This document shows positions 27,520 through 37,152 of a stretch of 64,000 nt of DNA, piece by piece. The notes under the pieces are model-generated. The model had not been told where the DNA came from and searched no databases. It saw only the letters and a list, made by a program, of their open reading frames with translations. The stretch is taken from the NCBI RefSeq assembly GCF_024730785.1, contig NZ_CP102830.1, positions 620,001 through 684,000 of the forward strand, written 5' to 3'. Positions within the stretch are counted from its first letter, which is position 1, and each line of letters begins with the position of its first letter. The translations under genes and the position numbers were made by a program. This DNA comes from Pseudomonas sp. LS44. Its GTDB lineage: Bacteria > Pseudomonadota > Gammaproteobacteria > Pseudomonadales > Pseudomonadaceae.

Positions 27520-27801
27520 TCAGCGCCACTCCAACTGCAAGGCTTCCTGCCAGGCAAACTGTTCGAAATGGCGGGCGACCACCTGCTGCAATTTCTCCAG
27601 GTCTTCGTGGTTGGCGCTTTCCACACGCAGGGTCAGGCCGTCGCCCTCGGCATTGAGCAGGCACCGACCGAAGGCGAATTCGATGCTTCCCTGCTGCTCG
27701 TCATACTGCACCTCGAGCTTGTGGGCGAAATGCTTGCACAGGCGGCCGATATAGCGGCCTGGCGTGGTGGTGACGACGTGGCTTGCAGCGGTAACGGACA
27801 T
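27520..27801 (-). CDS. DUF2218 domain protein
   Basis: A 93-residue protein matching DUF2218 (GRYIGRLCKHFAHKLEVQYD ... FGRCLLNAEGDGLTLRVES). This small family is common in proteobacteria and actinobacteria, and some members are linked to metal or siderophore genes, but no function is established. It lies near cueR/copA on the same strand, without clear operon spacing. Confidence 0.75.
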   Translation of the reverse strand: MSVTAASHVVTTTPGRYIGRLCKHFAHKLEVQYDEQQGSIEFAFGRCLLNAEGDGLTLRVESANHEDLEKLQQVVARHFEQFAWQEALQLEWR

Positions 27802-27889
27802 GACAGCTCTCCAGTATCGATAAGGGCGGATATTCCGCCTGAGCGTAGCGCTCAGCGAGCATAGCTGTGCAGTGGCGGGCGGTGATTGC

Positions 27890-28294
27890 TCACTGGTCAG
27901 CGCAGCAGCTCGACTCCAGATCCTTGAGGATCGGGCAATCTGGGCGGTGGTCGCCGTGGCAGTGTTCGACCAGCTCTTGCAGGGTGTCGCGCAGGCCGCT
28001 GAGCTCGGCGATCTTGCGGTTCAGCTCGTCGATGTGCCCGCGCGCCAGCGCCTTGACGTCGGCGCTGGCGCGCTCGCGGTCTTGCCAGAGCTGCAGCAGC
28101 TTGCCGACCTCTTCCAGGGAAAACCCCAGGTCGCGCGAGCGCTTGATAAAGGCCAGGGTGTGCAGCTCCTGGCTGTTGAACTGGCGGTAGCCGCTATCGC
28201 TACGTCCGGCGGCGGGCAGCAGGCCGATGGATTCGTAGTAGCGGATCATCTTTGCGCTGAGGCCGCTACGTTGTGCGGCTTGGCCGATGTTCAT
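27890..28294 (-). CDS. cueR: Copper-responsive MerR regulator CueR
   Basis: A 134-residue MerR regulator with an N-terminal winged helix (MNIGQAAQRSGLSAKMIRYY) and a dimerisation helix. The metal-binding loop near the C-terminus has two cysteines, CHGDHRPDC, matching the CueR Cu(I) site. It activates copper efflux promoters by twisting a long-spaced promoter. The copA gene lies immediately upstream on the same strand, and its promoter carries a matching operator (30869-30899). The final CCADQ tail is also cysteine-rich. Confidence 0.9.
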   Translation of the reverse strand: MNIGQAAQRSGLSAKMIRYYESIGLLPAAGRSDSGYRQFNSQELHTLAFIKRSRDLGFSLEEVGKLLQLWQDRERASADVKALARGHIDELNRKIAELSGLRDTLQELVEHCHGDHRPDCPILKDLESSCCADQ

Positions 28295-28313
28295 TGCCTC
28301 TCTCCTGGAATCG

Positions 28314-28376
28314 CTAGCCCGGATGCAATCCGGGAATAGCGTAGTGGCACACCCCGGATTGCATCCGGGCTACTAG
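28314..28376. repeat. REP-like palindrome, TAGCCCGGATGCAATCCGGG family
   Basis: Starts GCTAGCCCGGATGCAATCCG and ends with its inverted copy CGGATTGCATCCGGGCTA. A second copy lies at 36860-36919. Confidence 0.8.
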
Positions 28377-28379
28377 CGA

Positions 28380-28470
28380 GTAGGGCGTACTCGCGCAGCA
28401 GTACGCCGGCGGGGCAAACGATGGGCTGTTCGCTGCGTTCCTGAGCGGCCGACACTCTGGTCCGCCTTAC
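28380..28470. repeat. GTAGGGCGTACTCGCG element at copA 3' end
   Basis: Starts GTAGGGCGTACTCGCGCAGC and ends GGTCCGCCTTAC. Related copies lie at 53721-53812 and 57892-57986, and the last has complementary ends (GTAGGGCG / CGCCCTAC). The copA stop codon (28467-28469) lies within the repeat terminus. Confidence 0.65.
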
Positions 28471-30842
28471 GGCTTCCAGCGTTTAAGCAGCAGTGCATTG
28501 CTCACCACGCTGACGCTGGAAAAGGCCATCGCCGCGCCGGCGAGCATCGGGTCGAGCAGGCCGCTGGCGGCCAGCGGGATGCCGATCAGGTTGTAGACAA
28601 AGGCCCAGAACAGGTTCTGGCGGATTTTCGCGTAGGTGCGCCGGCTGATCTCCAGGGCCGCCGGCACCAGGCGCGGGTCGCCGCGCATCAGGGTGATGCC
28701 GGCGGCGTGCATGGCCACATCGGTGCCGCCGCCCATGGCGATGCCGACATCCGCGGCGGCCAGTGCCGGGGCATCGTTGATGCCGTCGCCGACCATCGCT
28801 ACCACCCCGCCGGCCGCCTTCAGCGCGGCGACGTTGGCGGCTTTGTCGGCCGGCAGCACTTCGGCGTGCACATCGCTGATGCCCAGCGTGCTGGCCACCG
28901 CCTGCGCGCTGCCGCGGTTGTCGCCGCTGATCAGGTGGGTGCGGATGCCGCGCGCCTGTAGCTGCGCCACGGCTTCGGCGGCGCCCGGCTTGAGCGTGTC
29001 GCCGAAGGCGAACAGGCCGAGCACGCGTGGCTGTGGGCTTTGTTCGATCAGCCAGGACAAGGTGCGCCCCTCGGCTTCCCAGGCGGTGGCGAGATCCGCC
29101 AAGTCGCCCGCCTGCAGGCCGCTTTCGCTCAGCAGGCGACGATTGCCCAGGGCCAGGCGCCGCTCGTCCAGCGTGCCAGCGATGCCGCGACCGGCCAGCG
29201 CCTGGCTGGCAGCGATGGCGGGGACGGGCAAATTGCGCTCATCACAGGCGTCCAGCACGGCCTTGGCCAGCGGGTGTTCGCTGCCGCGTTGCAACGCGCC
29301 GGCCTGTTGCAGCAGTTCGTCCTCGCCGCCCAGCAGGGCGCGCAAATGGGCGATGCGTGGCGTGCCGGAGGTCAGCGTGCCGGTCTTGTCGAACGCCACC
29401 GAGGTCACCGCGTGGGCGATCTCCAGGGCCTCGGCGTCCTTGATCAGAATGCCGTGTTTGGCCGCCACGCCGGTGCCGGCCATGATCGCGGTGGGCGTCG
29501 CGAGGCCGAGTGCGCAGGGACAGGCGATCACCAGCACCGCCACGGCATTCAGCAGCGCGGTTTCCAGCCCGGCGCCGAGCGCCAGCCAGACCGCCAGGGT
29601 GAGCAGGGCGATGGCGATGACCACCGGGACGAACACCGCGCTGACCTTATCGACCAGTTTCTGGATCGGCGCCTTGGCGGCCTGGGCGTCTTCGACCAGA
29701 CGGATGATCCGCGCCAGCACGGTCTCGCCACCCAGTGCAGTGGTGCGCACCAGCAGGCGCCCTTCGCCGTTGATCGCACCAGCGGTAACCCGCGAGCCCG
29801 GTTCCTTCAGCACCGGCAGGCTTTCGCCGCTGATCAGGGCTTCATCGGCATGGCTCTGGCCTTCCAGCACTTCGCCGTCGACCGGGAAGCGCTCGCCGGG
29901 TTTCACGGCGATCAGGTCGGCCAGACGCAGCTCGGCGATCGGTACATCTTCTTCCACGTCCTCGCGAACCCGCAGGGCGCGCTCTGGACGCAGTGCTTCG
30001 AGGGCGCGGATGGCGCTGGTGGTTTGCCGTTTGGCGCGGCTTTCCAGGTATTTTCCGAGCAGCACCAGAGCGATCACCACCGCCGCCGCTTCGAAATACA
30101 GGTGTGGCATGGCGTCGGCCGGTGCCTGCCACCACAGGTACAGGCTCATGCCATAGGCGGCGCTGGTACCCAGGGCGACCAGCAGGTCCATGTTGCCGGT
30201 GCGGGCGCGCACGGCTTGATAGGCGGAACGGTAGAAGCGTGCACCGAGGATGAATTGCACCGGGGTGGCCAGGGCGAACTGCAACCAGGCCGGGAGCATC
30301 CAGTGACCGCCGAACCAGTCGACGACCATCGGTGCCATCAGCGGCAGGGCCAGGGCGAGGGCCAGCCAGACCGCCCAGCGTTCGCGTTGCAGGTGCTGCT
30401 CGCCAAGGTCGGCCGGGCCGGCGTCGTCAAGCCAGTGCGCCTGGTAGCCGGCAGCTTCGACCGCGCGGATCAGCGCGTCATGGTCGGTGTTGGCGAGCAG
30501 TTGCAGATGGGCACGCTCGCTGGCCAGGTTGACGCTGGCGCTGCGCACCCCTGGTACCTGCGCCAGAGCGCGCTCGACCCGGCCAGCACAGCTGGCGCAG
30601 GTCATGCCGCTGATGCTCAGTTCGCGGGTGTGTTCGGGAACCTGGTAGCCGGCCTGTTGCACCGCGCCGATCAAGCTGCTCAGCGGTGTATCGGCGGCCT
30701 CGATGCGCACCTGTTCGCTGGCCAGGTTGACGCTGGCGCTGCGTACGCCGGGCACCTGGCCCAGTGCGCGTTCGACTCGGCCGGCACAGCTGGCGCAGGA
30801 CATTCCGCTGATCGGCAGGTCGAGGGTGGTCAAGGCAGTCAT
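28467..30842 (-). CDS. copA: Copper-exporting P-type ATPase CopA
   Basis: A 791-residue P1B-type ATPase. Two N-terminal heavy-metal-binding domains carry GMSCASC and GMTCASC (residues about 13-75 and 80-140). The transmembrane copper site is CPCALG, the phosphorylation site is [10 protein letters not shown], the nucleotide site has SEHPLAKAV, and the hinge is [10 protein letters not shown]. It pumps Cu(I) from the cytoplasm to the periplasm. CueR is encoded just downstream, and a CueR-type promoter lies 27 bases upstream of the start. Confidence 0.95.
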   Translation of the reverse strand: MTALTTLDLPISGMSCASCAGRVERALGQVPGVRSASVNLASEQVRIEAADTPLSSLIGAVQQAGYQVPEHTRELSISGMTCASCAGRVERALAQVPGVRSASVNLASERAHLQLLANTDHDALIRAVEAAGYQAHWLDDAGPADLGEQHLQRERWAVWLALALALPLMAPMVVDWFGGHWMLPAWLQFALATPVQFILGARFYRSAYQAVRARTGNMDLLVALGTSAAYGMSLYLWWQAPADAMPHLYFEAAAVVIALVLLGKYLESRAKRQTTSAIRALEALRPERALRVREDVEEDVPIAELRLADLIAVKPGERFPVDGEVLEGQSHADEALISGESLPVLKEPGSRVTAGAINGEGRLLVRTTALGGETVLARIIRLVEDAQAAKAPIQKLVDKVSAVFVPVVIAIALLTLAVWLALGAGLETALLNAVAVLVIACPCALGLATPTAIMAGTGVAAKHGILIKDAEALEIAHAVTSVAFDKTGTLTSGTPRIAHLRALLGGEDELLQQAGALQRGSEHPLAKAVLDACDERNLPVPAIAASQALAGRGIAGTLDERRLALGNRRLLSESGLQAGDLADLATAWEAEGRTLSWLIEQSPQPRVLGLFAFGDTLKPGAAEAVAQLQARGIRTHLISGDNRGSAQAVASTLGISDVHAEVLPADKAANVAALKAAGGVVAMVGDGINDAPALAAADVGIAMGGGTDVAMHAAGITLMRGDPRLVPAALEISRRTYAKIRQNLFWAFVYNLIGIPLAASGLLDPMLAGAAMAFSSVSVVSNALLLKRWKP

Positions 30843-30868
30843 GGGCGATCTCCTATGCGTTGCAGCCT

Positions 30869-30899
30869 AGGATCAACCTTGCCATGCGGGCAAGGTCAA
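30869..30899 (-). promoter_or_regulatory. CueR-type promoter/operator of copA
   Basis: Read on the minus strand: -35 TTGACC (30894-30899), a 19-base spacer, and -10 GATCCT (30869-30874). The spacer carries the dyad ACCTTGCC-N5-GGCAAGGT. The 19-base spacing and the dyad match the layout of the E. coli copA promoter, where CueR binds and remodels DNA. Confidence 0.85.
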
Positions 30900-30921
30900 G
30901 CCCCTGATCTGGATCATCTGG

Positions 30922-31066
30922 CGGCCCTCTCCCCAGCCCTATCCCCATACATAGGAGAGGGGGGCGATCGGAATTGGGCTGCGGATTTGTGTGGGCTTAC
31001 GAAAATCTAAGCAGCCACACAGGTCAGTCCCCTCGCCTCAGCGGGGGAGAGGGTTAGGGAGATAGG
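30922..31066. repeat. Two CTCTCCC-type palindromes
   Basis: CCCTCTCCCCAGCC...GGAGAGGGG (about 30922-30963) and CCCCTCGCC...GGGGGAGAGGGTTAGGG (about 31029-31064) belong to the dispersed family seen at 947-1061. Confidence 0.65.
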
Positions 31067-31099
31067 GCGAATACCGCACAGGACTTGATACGGGGCCGC

Positions 31100-31483
31100 T
31101 CAATAATTCAACGGTGCAGCGATCAGCTCAAAGCCGCGGTTACCCAGGGCAATCCGATATTTACGCACTTCGCCGGCCTGGATGACGATGCGCTGGTTTT
31201 CCAGCTGGGTGATGCCCGGCGCGCACAGGCCGGGGCCCACCAGGCCGAGCCGTAGCGACACATCACCTGGCGGCAAGTTGAACGACGCCGATTGACCCTG
31301 ATACAGGCGCGCGGCCAGTTGGTCGTGCAGGTACAGGCCGATATCGCAGGGGTTGGCGACCTCCAGGCGCTCGCGGGAGATGATCAGCACGCCATAGCCT
31401 TGCGCCTGCGCCCCGCCGCCATATGGCGCAGCGTGGGCGAGCGGCAGCAGACTCAGCAACAGCAGCAGGATCGGACGGCGCAT
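31100..31483 (-). CDS. Small secreted protein, unknown
   Basis: A 127-residue protein with a clear signal peptide (RRPILLLLLSLLPLAHA, cleaved near residue 18). The mature part has two cysteines and mostly beta-type residues. The ATG at 31483 has GAGGAG upstream; an earlier in-frame start adds 16 residues and spoils the signal peptide. No family recognised. It lies between copA and the RND regulator. Confidence 0.65.
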   Translation of the reverse strand: MRRPILLLLLSLLPLAHAAPYGGGAQAQGYGVLIISRERLEVANPCDIGLYLHDQLAARLYQGQSASFNLPPGDVSLRLGLVGPGLCAPGITQLENQRIVIQAGEVRKYRIALGNRGFELIAAPLNY

Positions 31484-31566
31484 GGCAATTCTCCTCGCTC
31501 GGATGCTTGCATGGTGGACGCTGCCTGGCACGCCGACAAGCCTGAGCGAGGCGCACGTTGGCGGAG

Positions 31567-32196
31567 TCAGGCGGGTACCTGCCAGTCCCGCAGCAGGCCA
31601 CGAAACAGGCCGTCGACGAGCGTGGAGGTGTCGACCAGCGGGTCGAACAGGCTCGGGTTGCGCAACCAGTCGGTGAACAGGCCGACAATCAGCCCGTGCA
31701 AGGCGAGCGAGGCGAGGCGCGGCGTAATGCCTGGACTGAGCCGGCTGCGGGTGGGTTCCTGAGTGAAGATTTCTTCGCAGATGGCAATGAACTGATCGAT
31801 GAACGCGTTATGGCGTTCCTGCGCCTCGGCCAACTCCGCGGTGAATTCACAGCGCTGCAGCAGGATGGTGAAAATCCGCCGTTTCTGCTCATCACGGGCC
31901 AGTTCTTCAATGACCTTCACACAGGCGCTGCGCATCGCCAGCAACGCCGCGCTGGCATTGCCGCCGGCGCGCAGGGCGGCCATCTGCTCGGGCGGCAGAC
32001 GCACCTGATTGAGCATTTCGTGGAACAAGTGAGCTTTGTTCTGGAAATGCCAATACACTGCGCCCCGGGTTACGCCCGCGTGCCGAGCAATCTGCTCAAG
32101 ACTGGTATTGCTGACCCCACGCTCCAGAAACAGCTGTTCGGCCGCCTGTAAGAGGGTACAACGGGTTTTTTCGGCTTCTTCCTTGGTTCGACGCAT
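31567..32196 (-). CDS. TetR-family repressor of RND pump (TtgR/AcrR-like)
   Basis: A 209-residue regulator starting MRRTKEEAEKTRCTLLQAAE. Its helix-turn-helix segment SLEQIARHAGVTRGAVYWHF is typical of the AcrR/TtgR group. Such repressors bind hydrophobic drugs in a C-terminal pocket and release the promoter of the adjacent pump. It is divergent from the RND adaptor gene, with a shared 148-base gap. The start at 32196 is preferred over an upstream extension with no ribosome site. Confidence 0.88.
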   Translation of the reverse strand: MRRTKEEAEKTRCTLLQAAEQLFLERGVSNTSLEQIARHAGVTRGAVYWHFQNKAHLFHEMLNQVRLPPEQMAALRAGGNASAALLAMRSACVKVIEELARDEQKRRIFTILLQRCEFTAELAEAQERHNAFIDQFIAICEEIFTQEPTRSRLSPGITPRLASLALHGLIVGLFTDWLRNPSLFDPLVDTSTLVDGLFRGLLRDWQVPA

Positions 32197-32344
32197 GGCA
32201 GCTGAGGCTTTAGTGACTAGGCTCTGGTCTGGGGAGTTTAACCGGGTTTTGTTGTCCAGCTGGCGGATAAGCGCGTCGGGGCGATGCGTGCGCGGCAATC
32301 CTTTCTATTATTTCTTTTAGCGTTGCGTAGTCATGGAGACATCT

Positions 32345-33526
32345 ATGCGGTTCGTTTGCCATATGCCGTTTGTTTACGCGTGCCTGACCCTGGCCTGCTT
32401 CGGTCTTCCTGTCCAGGCGGCCGATACGCCGGCGAATGCGCGGCCAGCGCCCGAGGTGGTGGTCGAGAAGGTCGTCGCCACGGTGGCGCTGCCGATGGTA
32501 CTGGAGTACGCCGGACGTACCGCCGGTTACCGCGAGGTGGAGGTGCGTGCCCAAGTCAGCGGCATCCTCCAGCAGCGCACCTATCAAGAGGGTGCGACGG
32601 TGAGCAAGGACCAGGTGCTGTTCCGCATTGATCCGCGCCTGTACCAGGCCGCGTTGGCCCAAGCCAAAGGCGCGTTGGCCCAGGAGCAGGCGCGTTACCG
32701 GCAGGCCGACCGCGACCTCAAGCGCATTCGCGAGCTGCAGAAAAAAGGTTTTGCCAGCGAAAGCGAGCTGGACCGCTACATTTCCAGCTTCGAGCAGAGC
32801 AAGGCCAATATCGAAGCGGCCAAGGCCAGCGTGCAGGCCAAGCAGATCGACCTCGACTACACCACGGTGAAGGCTCCGATCAGCGGCATCACCAGCAAGG
32901 AAACTGTGTCTGAAGGCAGCCTGGTGGCGGCCAACGACCCCAGCGCCAGCCTGCTGACCCGGCTCACCCAGCTCGATCCGCTGTACGTCAATTTCGCCTA
33001 CTCGGACACCGAGGGCGCGCGGATCCGCGAAGGCGTGCAGAGCGGCAGCATGACTCTGCCGAAGGACGGCAAGCTGAGCGCGGAGATCAAGTTTGGCGAT
33101 GGTTCGACCTACCCGCTGGAAGGCCAGGTGGACTTCACCGATAGCTTCATCGACACCGGCACCGGCACCATCAGTGCCCGAGCGGTAGTACCCAACCCGG
33201 AACGTCGGCTGCTGCCCGGCCAATTCGTCCGTGTGCTGGTCAAGGGCATCAACATCCCGCAGGCCTACACCGTACCGGAGCAGTCACTGGCTCAGGGGCC
33301 GAAGGGCACCTACGTGTTCGTGGTGGATGAGCAGGGGATCGCGCGGCGCAAGCCGGTGGTCACCGGGCCGACGGTGGAAGGCCGCTGGGTCATCCTGTCG
33401 GGCATCACCAAAGGTGACCGGGTGATCGTCGAGGGGCTGCTGAAGGTGCGTCCCGACCAGCCGGTGAAGGCCGTCGAGGCCAAGCCGAAGGCTGAAGCCG
33501 CTACCCAGCCTGCCCAGCAGTCCTAA
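32345..33526 (+). CDS. RND efflux periplasmic adaptor (MexA/AcrA family)
   Basis: A 393-residue membrane-fusion protein with a signal peptide (ending PVQAA), a biotinyl-lipoyl domain (EVRAQVSGILQQRTYQEGAT), an alpha-helical hairpin (about 100-160) and a beta-barrel domain. No lipobox was seen; the cleavage site is ordinary. The start at 32345 has GGAG 8 bases upstream; the ATG at 32333 lacks one. The permease gene follows after 12 bases. Confidence 0.9.
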   Translation: MRFVCHMPFVYACLTLACFGLPVQAADTPANARPAPEVVVEKVVATVALPMVLEYAGRTAGYREVEVRAQVSGILQQRTYQEGATVSKDQVLFRIDPRLYQAALAQAKGALAQEQARYRQADRDLKRIRELQKKGFASESELDRYISSFEQSKANIEAAKASVQAKQIDLDYTTVKAPISGITSKETVSEGSLVAANDPSASLLTRLTQLDPLYVNFAYSDTEGARIREGVQSGSMTLPKDGKLSAEIKFGDGSTYPLEGQVDFTDSFIDTGTGTISARAVVPNPERRLLPGQFVRVLVKGINIPQAYTVPEQSLAQGPKGTYVFVVDEQGIARRKPVVTGPTVEGRWVILSGITKGDRVIVEGLLKVRPDQPVKAVEAKPKAEAATQPAQQS

Positions 33527-33538
33527 AGGAGCGCCGCC

Positions 33539-36500
33539 GTGTTCTCACGCTTCTTTATCGACCGACCGATTTTCGCCGCGGTCATTTCCATCATCATCAT
33601 TCTTGCCGGCCTCGCCGCCATGCGCGAGCTGCCGATCGCCCAGTACCCGGAGATCCTCCCGCCGCAGGTCTCGGTCAGCGCCAGCTACCCGGGTGCCAGC
33701 TCGCAGGTCATCGCGGAAACCGTGGCCGCGCCGCTGGAGCAGGAAATCAACGGCGTCCAGGGCATGATCTACCAGCTGTCGAACTCCGACAGTAACGGCG
33801 CGATGAGCCTCAGCGTGTACTTCGCAGTCGGCACCGACCCGGACCAGGCCACCATCGACGTCAACAACAAGGTTCAGGCCGCGCTGGCCAAGCTACCCGA
33901 GGAAGTTCGTCGCCAGGGCGTCAAGGTGGAGAAGAAGTCCTCCGACATCCTCCAGGTGGTGACCCTCTATTCGCCGGACAACTCGCGCGACCCGATCTTC
34001 ATCAGCAACTACGCGCTGATCAACGTGATCGATGAGCTCAAGCGGATTCCCGGGGTCGGTGACGCCAGCCAGTTCGGCTCCAAGGACTACTCGATGCGCA
34101 TCTGGCTGCGCCCGGACAAGCTGGCGCAGTACAACCTGACCCCGAGCGACGTGGTCAACGCTATCCAGGAGCAGAACTCGCAGTTCGCCGCCGGCAACTT
34201 CGGCAAGGAGCCGCTCAACGAGACGCAGGCGTTCACCTACACGGTGAGCGCCAAGGGCCGCTTCAGCAAGCCCGAGGAGTTCGAGAGCATCATCCTGCGC
34301 ACCGACCAGACCGGCGCCAGCCTGCTGCTCAAGGACGTCGCGCGGGTCGAGTTGGGCGCCCTCGACTATTCCCTGGCGACCAGCCTCAACGGCCAGCTGA
34401 ACGCCGCCTTCGGCATCTACCTGCAGCCCGGCGCCAACGCGCTGGATACCGCCGACGCGGTGCGCGCCACCATGGAGCGGCTGACCAAGCGCTTCCCGGA
34501 GGGCATCGCTTATAAGATCCCCTACGACACCACGACCTTCGTCAAGGTCTCCATCGAGGAGGTGATCCACACCTTCGTCGAGGCGCTGGTGCTGGTGATG
34601 CTGGTGGTGTTCATCTTCCTGCAGAACTGGCGCGCCACACTGATCCCGGTGCTGGCCATTCCGGTGTCACTGATCGGCACCTTCGCCGGCATGTATATGC
34701 TCGGCTTCTCCATCAACCTGTTGACCCTGTTCGGCATGGTGCTGGCCATCGGCATCGTGGTTGACGACGCCATCGTGGTGCTGGAGAACGTCGAGCGGGT
34801 GATGCGCACCGAGAAGCTCAGCCCGCGCGAGGCGGCGATCAAGGCCATGTCGGAGGTGACTGGGCCGATCGTCGCCATCGTCCTGGTGCTCTGCGCGGTG
34901 TTCATCCCGGTGGGCTTCCTCGGTGGATTGGCCGGGCAGATGTACAAGCAGTTCGCGATCACCATCGCCGTGTCGGTGGTGATCTCCGGCATCGTCGCCC
35001 TGACCCTGTCGCCGGCACTTTGCGCGTTGATCCTCAAGCCCGAGCACAAGGAGCCGGCGGCGCCGTTCCGCTGGTTCAACAACGCCTTCGAGCGCTTCAC
35101 CAACGGCTACACCGCCGGTGTGCAGTTCTTCCTCAAGCGTTCGCTGATTGGCCTGCTGCTGTTTGGCGGGATGATCGCCATCATGGTCGTGCTGTTCGGC
35201 CGCGTGCCCGGCTCGCTGGTGCCGGATGAGGACCAGGGCTACGTGCTCAACGCCTACGTGCTGCCACCGGCGGCCTCGCTGAGCCGCACCGAGCAGGTCA
35301 CCGACGCGGTCACCGAGGAGCTGATGCAGCACCCGGCGGTGCAGGATGTGGTGACCTTCGCCGGTTTCGACATCCTCACTTCCGGCTCGCGTACCAGTGC
35401 CGGGGTGTCGTTCATTACACTCAAGGACTGGAAGGAGCGCAGCACCACTGAGCTCGATGCACGCAACCTGCCGCCGCAGTTCATGGGCATGGGCGCCAAG
35501 CAGAAGGACGCCGTGGTGATGACCTTCAACCCGCCGCCGATCAGTGGCATGAGCACCACCGGCGGTTTCGAGGCCTACATCCAGGATCGCAGCGGCGGCA
35601 GCGTCGCGCAGCTCGAGGATATCGTCCACAAGTTCATGGCTGCGGCGGCCAAGCGCCCGGAGCTGACCGGGGTCAACACCACCTTCAACGCCGACGTGCC
35701 GCAGTACTACATCGACCTCGACCGCACCAAGGCCCGTGCCCTGGGCGTGGAGATCAACGATGTGTTCACTGCCATGCAGTCGACCTTCGGCAGTTACTAC
35801 GTCAACGACTTCAACCTGTACGGTCGCACCTGGCAGGTCAGCCTGCAGTCCGAACCGGACTTCCGCCGCAAGCCGGAAGACCTCAGTCAGGTCTATGTCC
35901 GCTCCAGCACCACCAACGAGCTGATCCCGCTGTCCTCGCTGGTCAGTGTGCAGCGCATCCTTGGCCCGGACTCCTACGCGCGTTTCAACGTCTACCCGGC
36001 GGCCAAGCTGCTCGGTGGCCCGGCGCCGGGCTACAGCTCGGGCCAGGCACTTCAGGCCATGCAGGAAGTCGCCGACGAGGTGCTCGGCGAGAGCTACAAC
36101 CTGGCCTGGATCGGCTCGGCCTACCAGGAGCTGGCGACCCAGGGCTCGGGCAGTACAGCGTTTCTGTTCGGCCTGATTCTGGTGTTCCTGATTCTCGCTG
36201 CCCAGTACGAGCGCTGGACCCTGCCGATGGCGGTGGTTACCGCGGTGCCCTTCGCGGTGTTCGGTGCGATCCTCGCCATCTGGATGCGCGACCTGTCCAA
36301 CGACGTGTACTTCCAAGTCGGCCTTGTGACCTTGATCGGCCTGGCGGCGAAGAACGCCATCCTGATCATCGAGTTCGCCGTGCTGTGCCGCGAGGAGCAG
36401 GGCATGGGCATCTTCGAGGCGGCGCTGGAGGCGGCCAAGCTGCGCTTCCGGCCGATCGTGATGACCTCGCTGGCCTTCATCCTCGGGTGTGTGCCGTTGG

Positions 36501-36700
36501 CGATCAGCACCGGTGCTGGCTCGGCGAGTCGCCACTCTATCGGCACCGGGGTGATCGGCGGCATGCTGGCGGCGACCCTGCTGGCGACCTTCCTGATCCC
36601 GATGTTCTACCTGCTGGTCGAGTCGGCCGCCGCCAAGCTCGGCGGCAAGGGTAAGCAAAAGGCGCAGGGTCCAGCCGAAGCGTCCGCTCCAGTCGAATAA
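33539..36700 (+). CDS. RND multidrug efflux permease (AcrB/MexB family)
   Basis: A 1053-residue HAE1-type pump with 12 predicted membrane helices and two large periplasmic loops. The N-terminus [18 protein letters not shown] is typical. The proton-relay segment [19 protein letters not shown] has the paired Asp residues, and [17 protein letters not shown] ends the membrane part. It starts at a GTG with AAAGGAG upstream. It exports drugs or toxins with the adaptor; no outer-membrane channel gene is present here, so it must borrow one. Confidence 0.95.
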   Translation: MFSRFFIDRPIFAAVISIIIILAGLAAMRELPIAQYPEILPPQVSVSASYPGASSQVIAETVAAPLEQEINGVQGMIYQLSNSDSNGAMSLSVYFAVGTDPDQATIDVNNKVQAALAKLPEEVRRQGVKVEKKSSDILQVVTLYSPDNSRDPIFISNYALINVIDELKRIPGVGDASQFGSKDYSMRIWLRPDKLAQYNLTPSDVVNAIQEQNSQFAAGNFGKEPLNETQAFTYTVSAKGRFSKPEEFESIILRTDQTGASLLLKDVARVELGALDYSLATSLNGQLNAAFGIYLQPGANALDTADAVRATMERLTKRFPEGIAYKIPYDTTTFVKVSIEEVIHTFVEALVLVMLVVFIFLQNWRATLIPVLAIPVSLIGTFAGMYMLGFSINLLTLFGMVLAIGIVVDDAIVVLENVERVMRTEKLSPREAAIKAMSEVTGPIVAIVLVLCAVFIPVGFLGGLAGQMYKQFAITIAVSVVISGIVALTLSPALCALILKPEHKEPAAPFRWFNNAFERFTNGYTAGVQFFLKRSLIGLLLFGGMIAIMVVLFGRVPGSLVPDEDQGYVLNAYVLPPAASLSRTEQVTDAVTEELMQHPAVQDVVTFAGFDILTSGSRTSAGVSFITLKDWKERSTTELDARNLPPQFMGMGAKQKDAVVMTFNPPPISGMSTTGGFEAYIQDRSGGSVAQLEDIVHKFMAAAAKRPELTGVNTTFNADVPQYYIDLDRTKARALGVEINDVFTAMQSTFGSYYVNDFNLYGRTWQVSLQSEPDFRRKPEDLSQVYVRSSTTNELIPLSSLVSVQRILGPDSYARFNVYPAAKLLGGPAPGYSSGQALQAMQEVADEVLGESYNLAWIGSAYQELATQGSGSTAFLFGLILVFLILAAQYERWTLPMAVVTAVPFAVFGAILAIWMRDLSNDVYFQVGLVTLIGLAAKNAILIIEFAVLCREEQGMGIFEAALEAAKLRFRPIVMTSLAFILGCVPLAISTGAGSASRHSIGTGVIGGMLAATLLATFLIPMFYLLVESAAAKLGGKGKQKAQGPAEASAPVE

Positions 36701-36771
36701 TCGCCGAGCACCGCTTGCCCATGCTGGGTGAGCGGTGGCGAGGTCGGCTTGGAGTGGTGCATGGCAATCGC

Positions 36772-36810
36772 CCCCTCTCCCTAACCCTCTCCCCGGAGGG
36801 GCGAGGGGAC
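36772..36810. repeat. CTCTCCC-type palindrome
   Basis: CCCCTCTCCCTAACCCTCTC...GGAGGGGCGAGGGGA, between the RND permease and the Bcr/CflA gene. It is a dispersed family member. Confidence 0.6.
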
Positions 36811-36859
36811 TGATCGGCGTGACTCCGAGCATTTTCCGATAAGCACAATGCCGAGTACC

Positions 36860-36919
36860 GTAGCCCGGATGCAATCCGGGAACGGCGCTGCCTGGCTCCC
36901 CGGATTGCATCCGGGCTAC
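36860..36919. repeat. REP-like palindrome, TAGCCCGGATGCAATCCGGG family
   Basis: GTAGCCCGGATGCAATCCGG and its inverted copy CCGGATTGCATCCGGGCTAC flank a 20-base centre. It matches the element at 28314-28376. Confidence 0.85.
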
Positions 36920-36939
36920 GAGCCTGATCCTCGTTCAGC

Positions 36940-36990
36940 TCCCTCTCCCATGCATGGGGGCACGCCTAGTGGAGAGGGTTGGGGAGAGGG
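36940..36990. repeat. CTCTCCC-type palindrome
   Basis: CCCTCTCCCATGCATGGGGG...GGAGAGGG with a partial inner palindrome ATGCAT. Together with the previous two repeats it fills most of the 36701-37152 gap. Confidence 0.55.
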
Positions 36991-37152
36991 TGTCAGCGAC
37001 ATCTCCGTACCCACATTCTTGCCATTACCCAACAAACCAAGCGCGCCGGCGAAAGCTCCGCCGATTCCGCTCCCGGCTTGGGCTAATCTGCCCGGCCGGT
37101 TATTCTGCGGCTCCGGCAAGGTCATTGCGGCCCGCTGTAATTCGGTAATCCC

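Noticed and set aside
34667..36910. 747-residue open frame antisense to the RND permease
   Set aside because: GC-rich antisense shadow, His/Arg-rich composition with no domain; common artefact opposite large pump genes.
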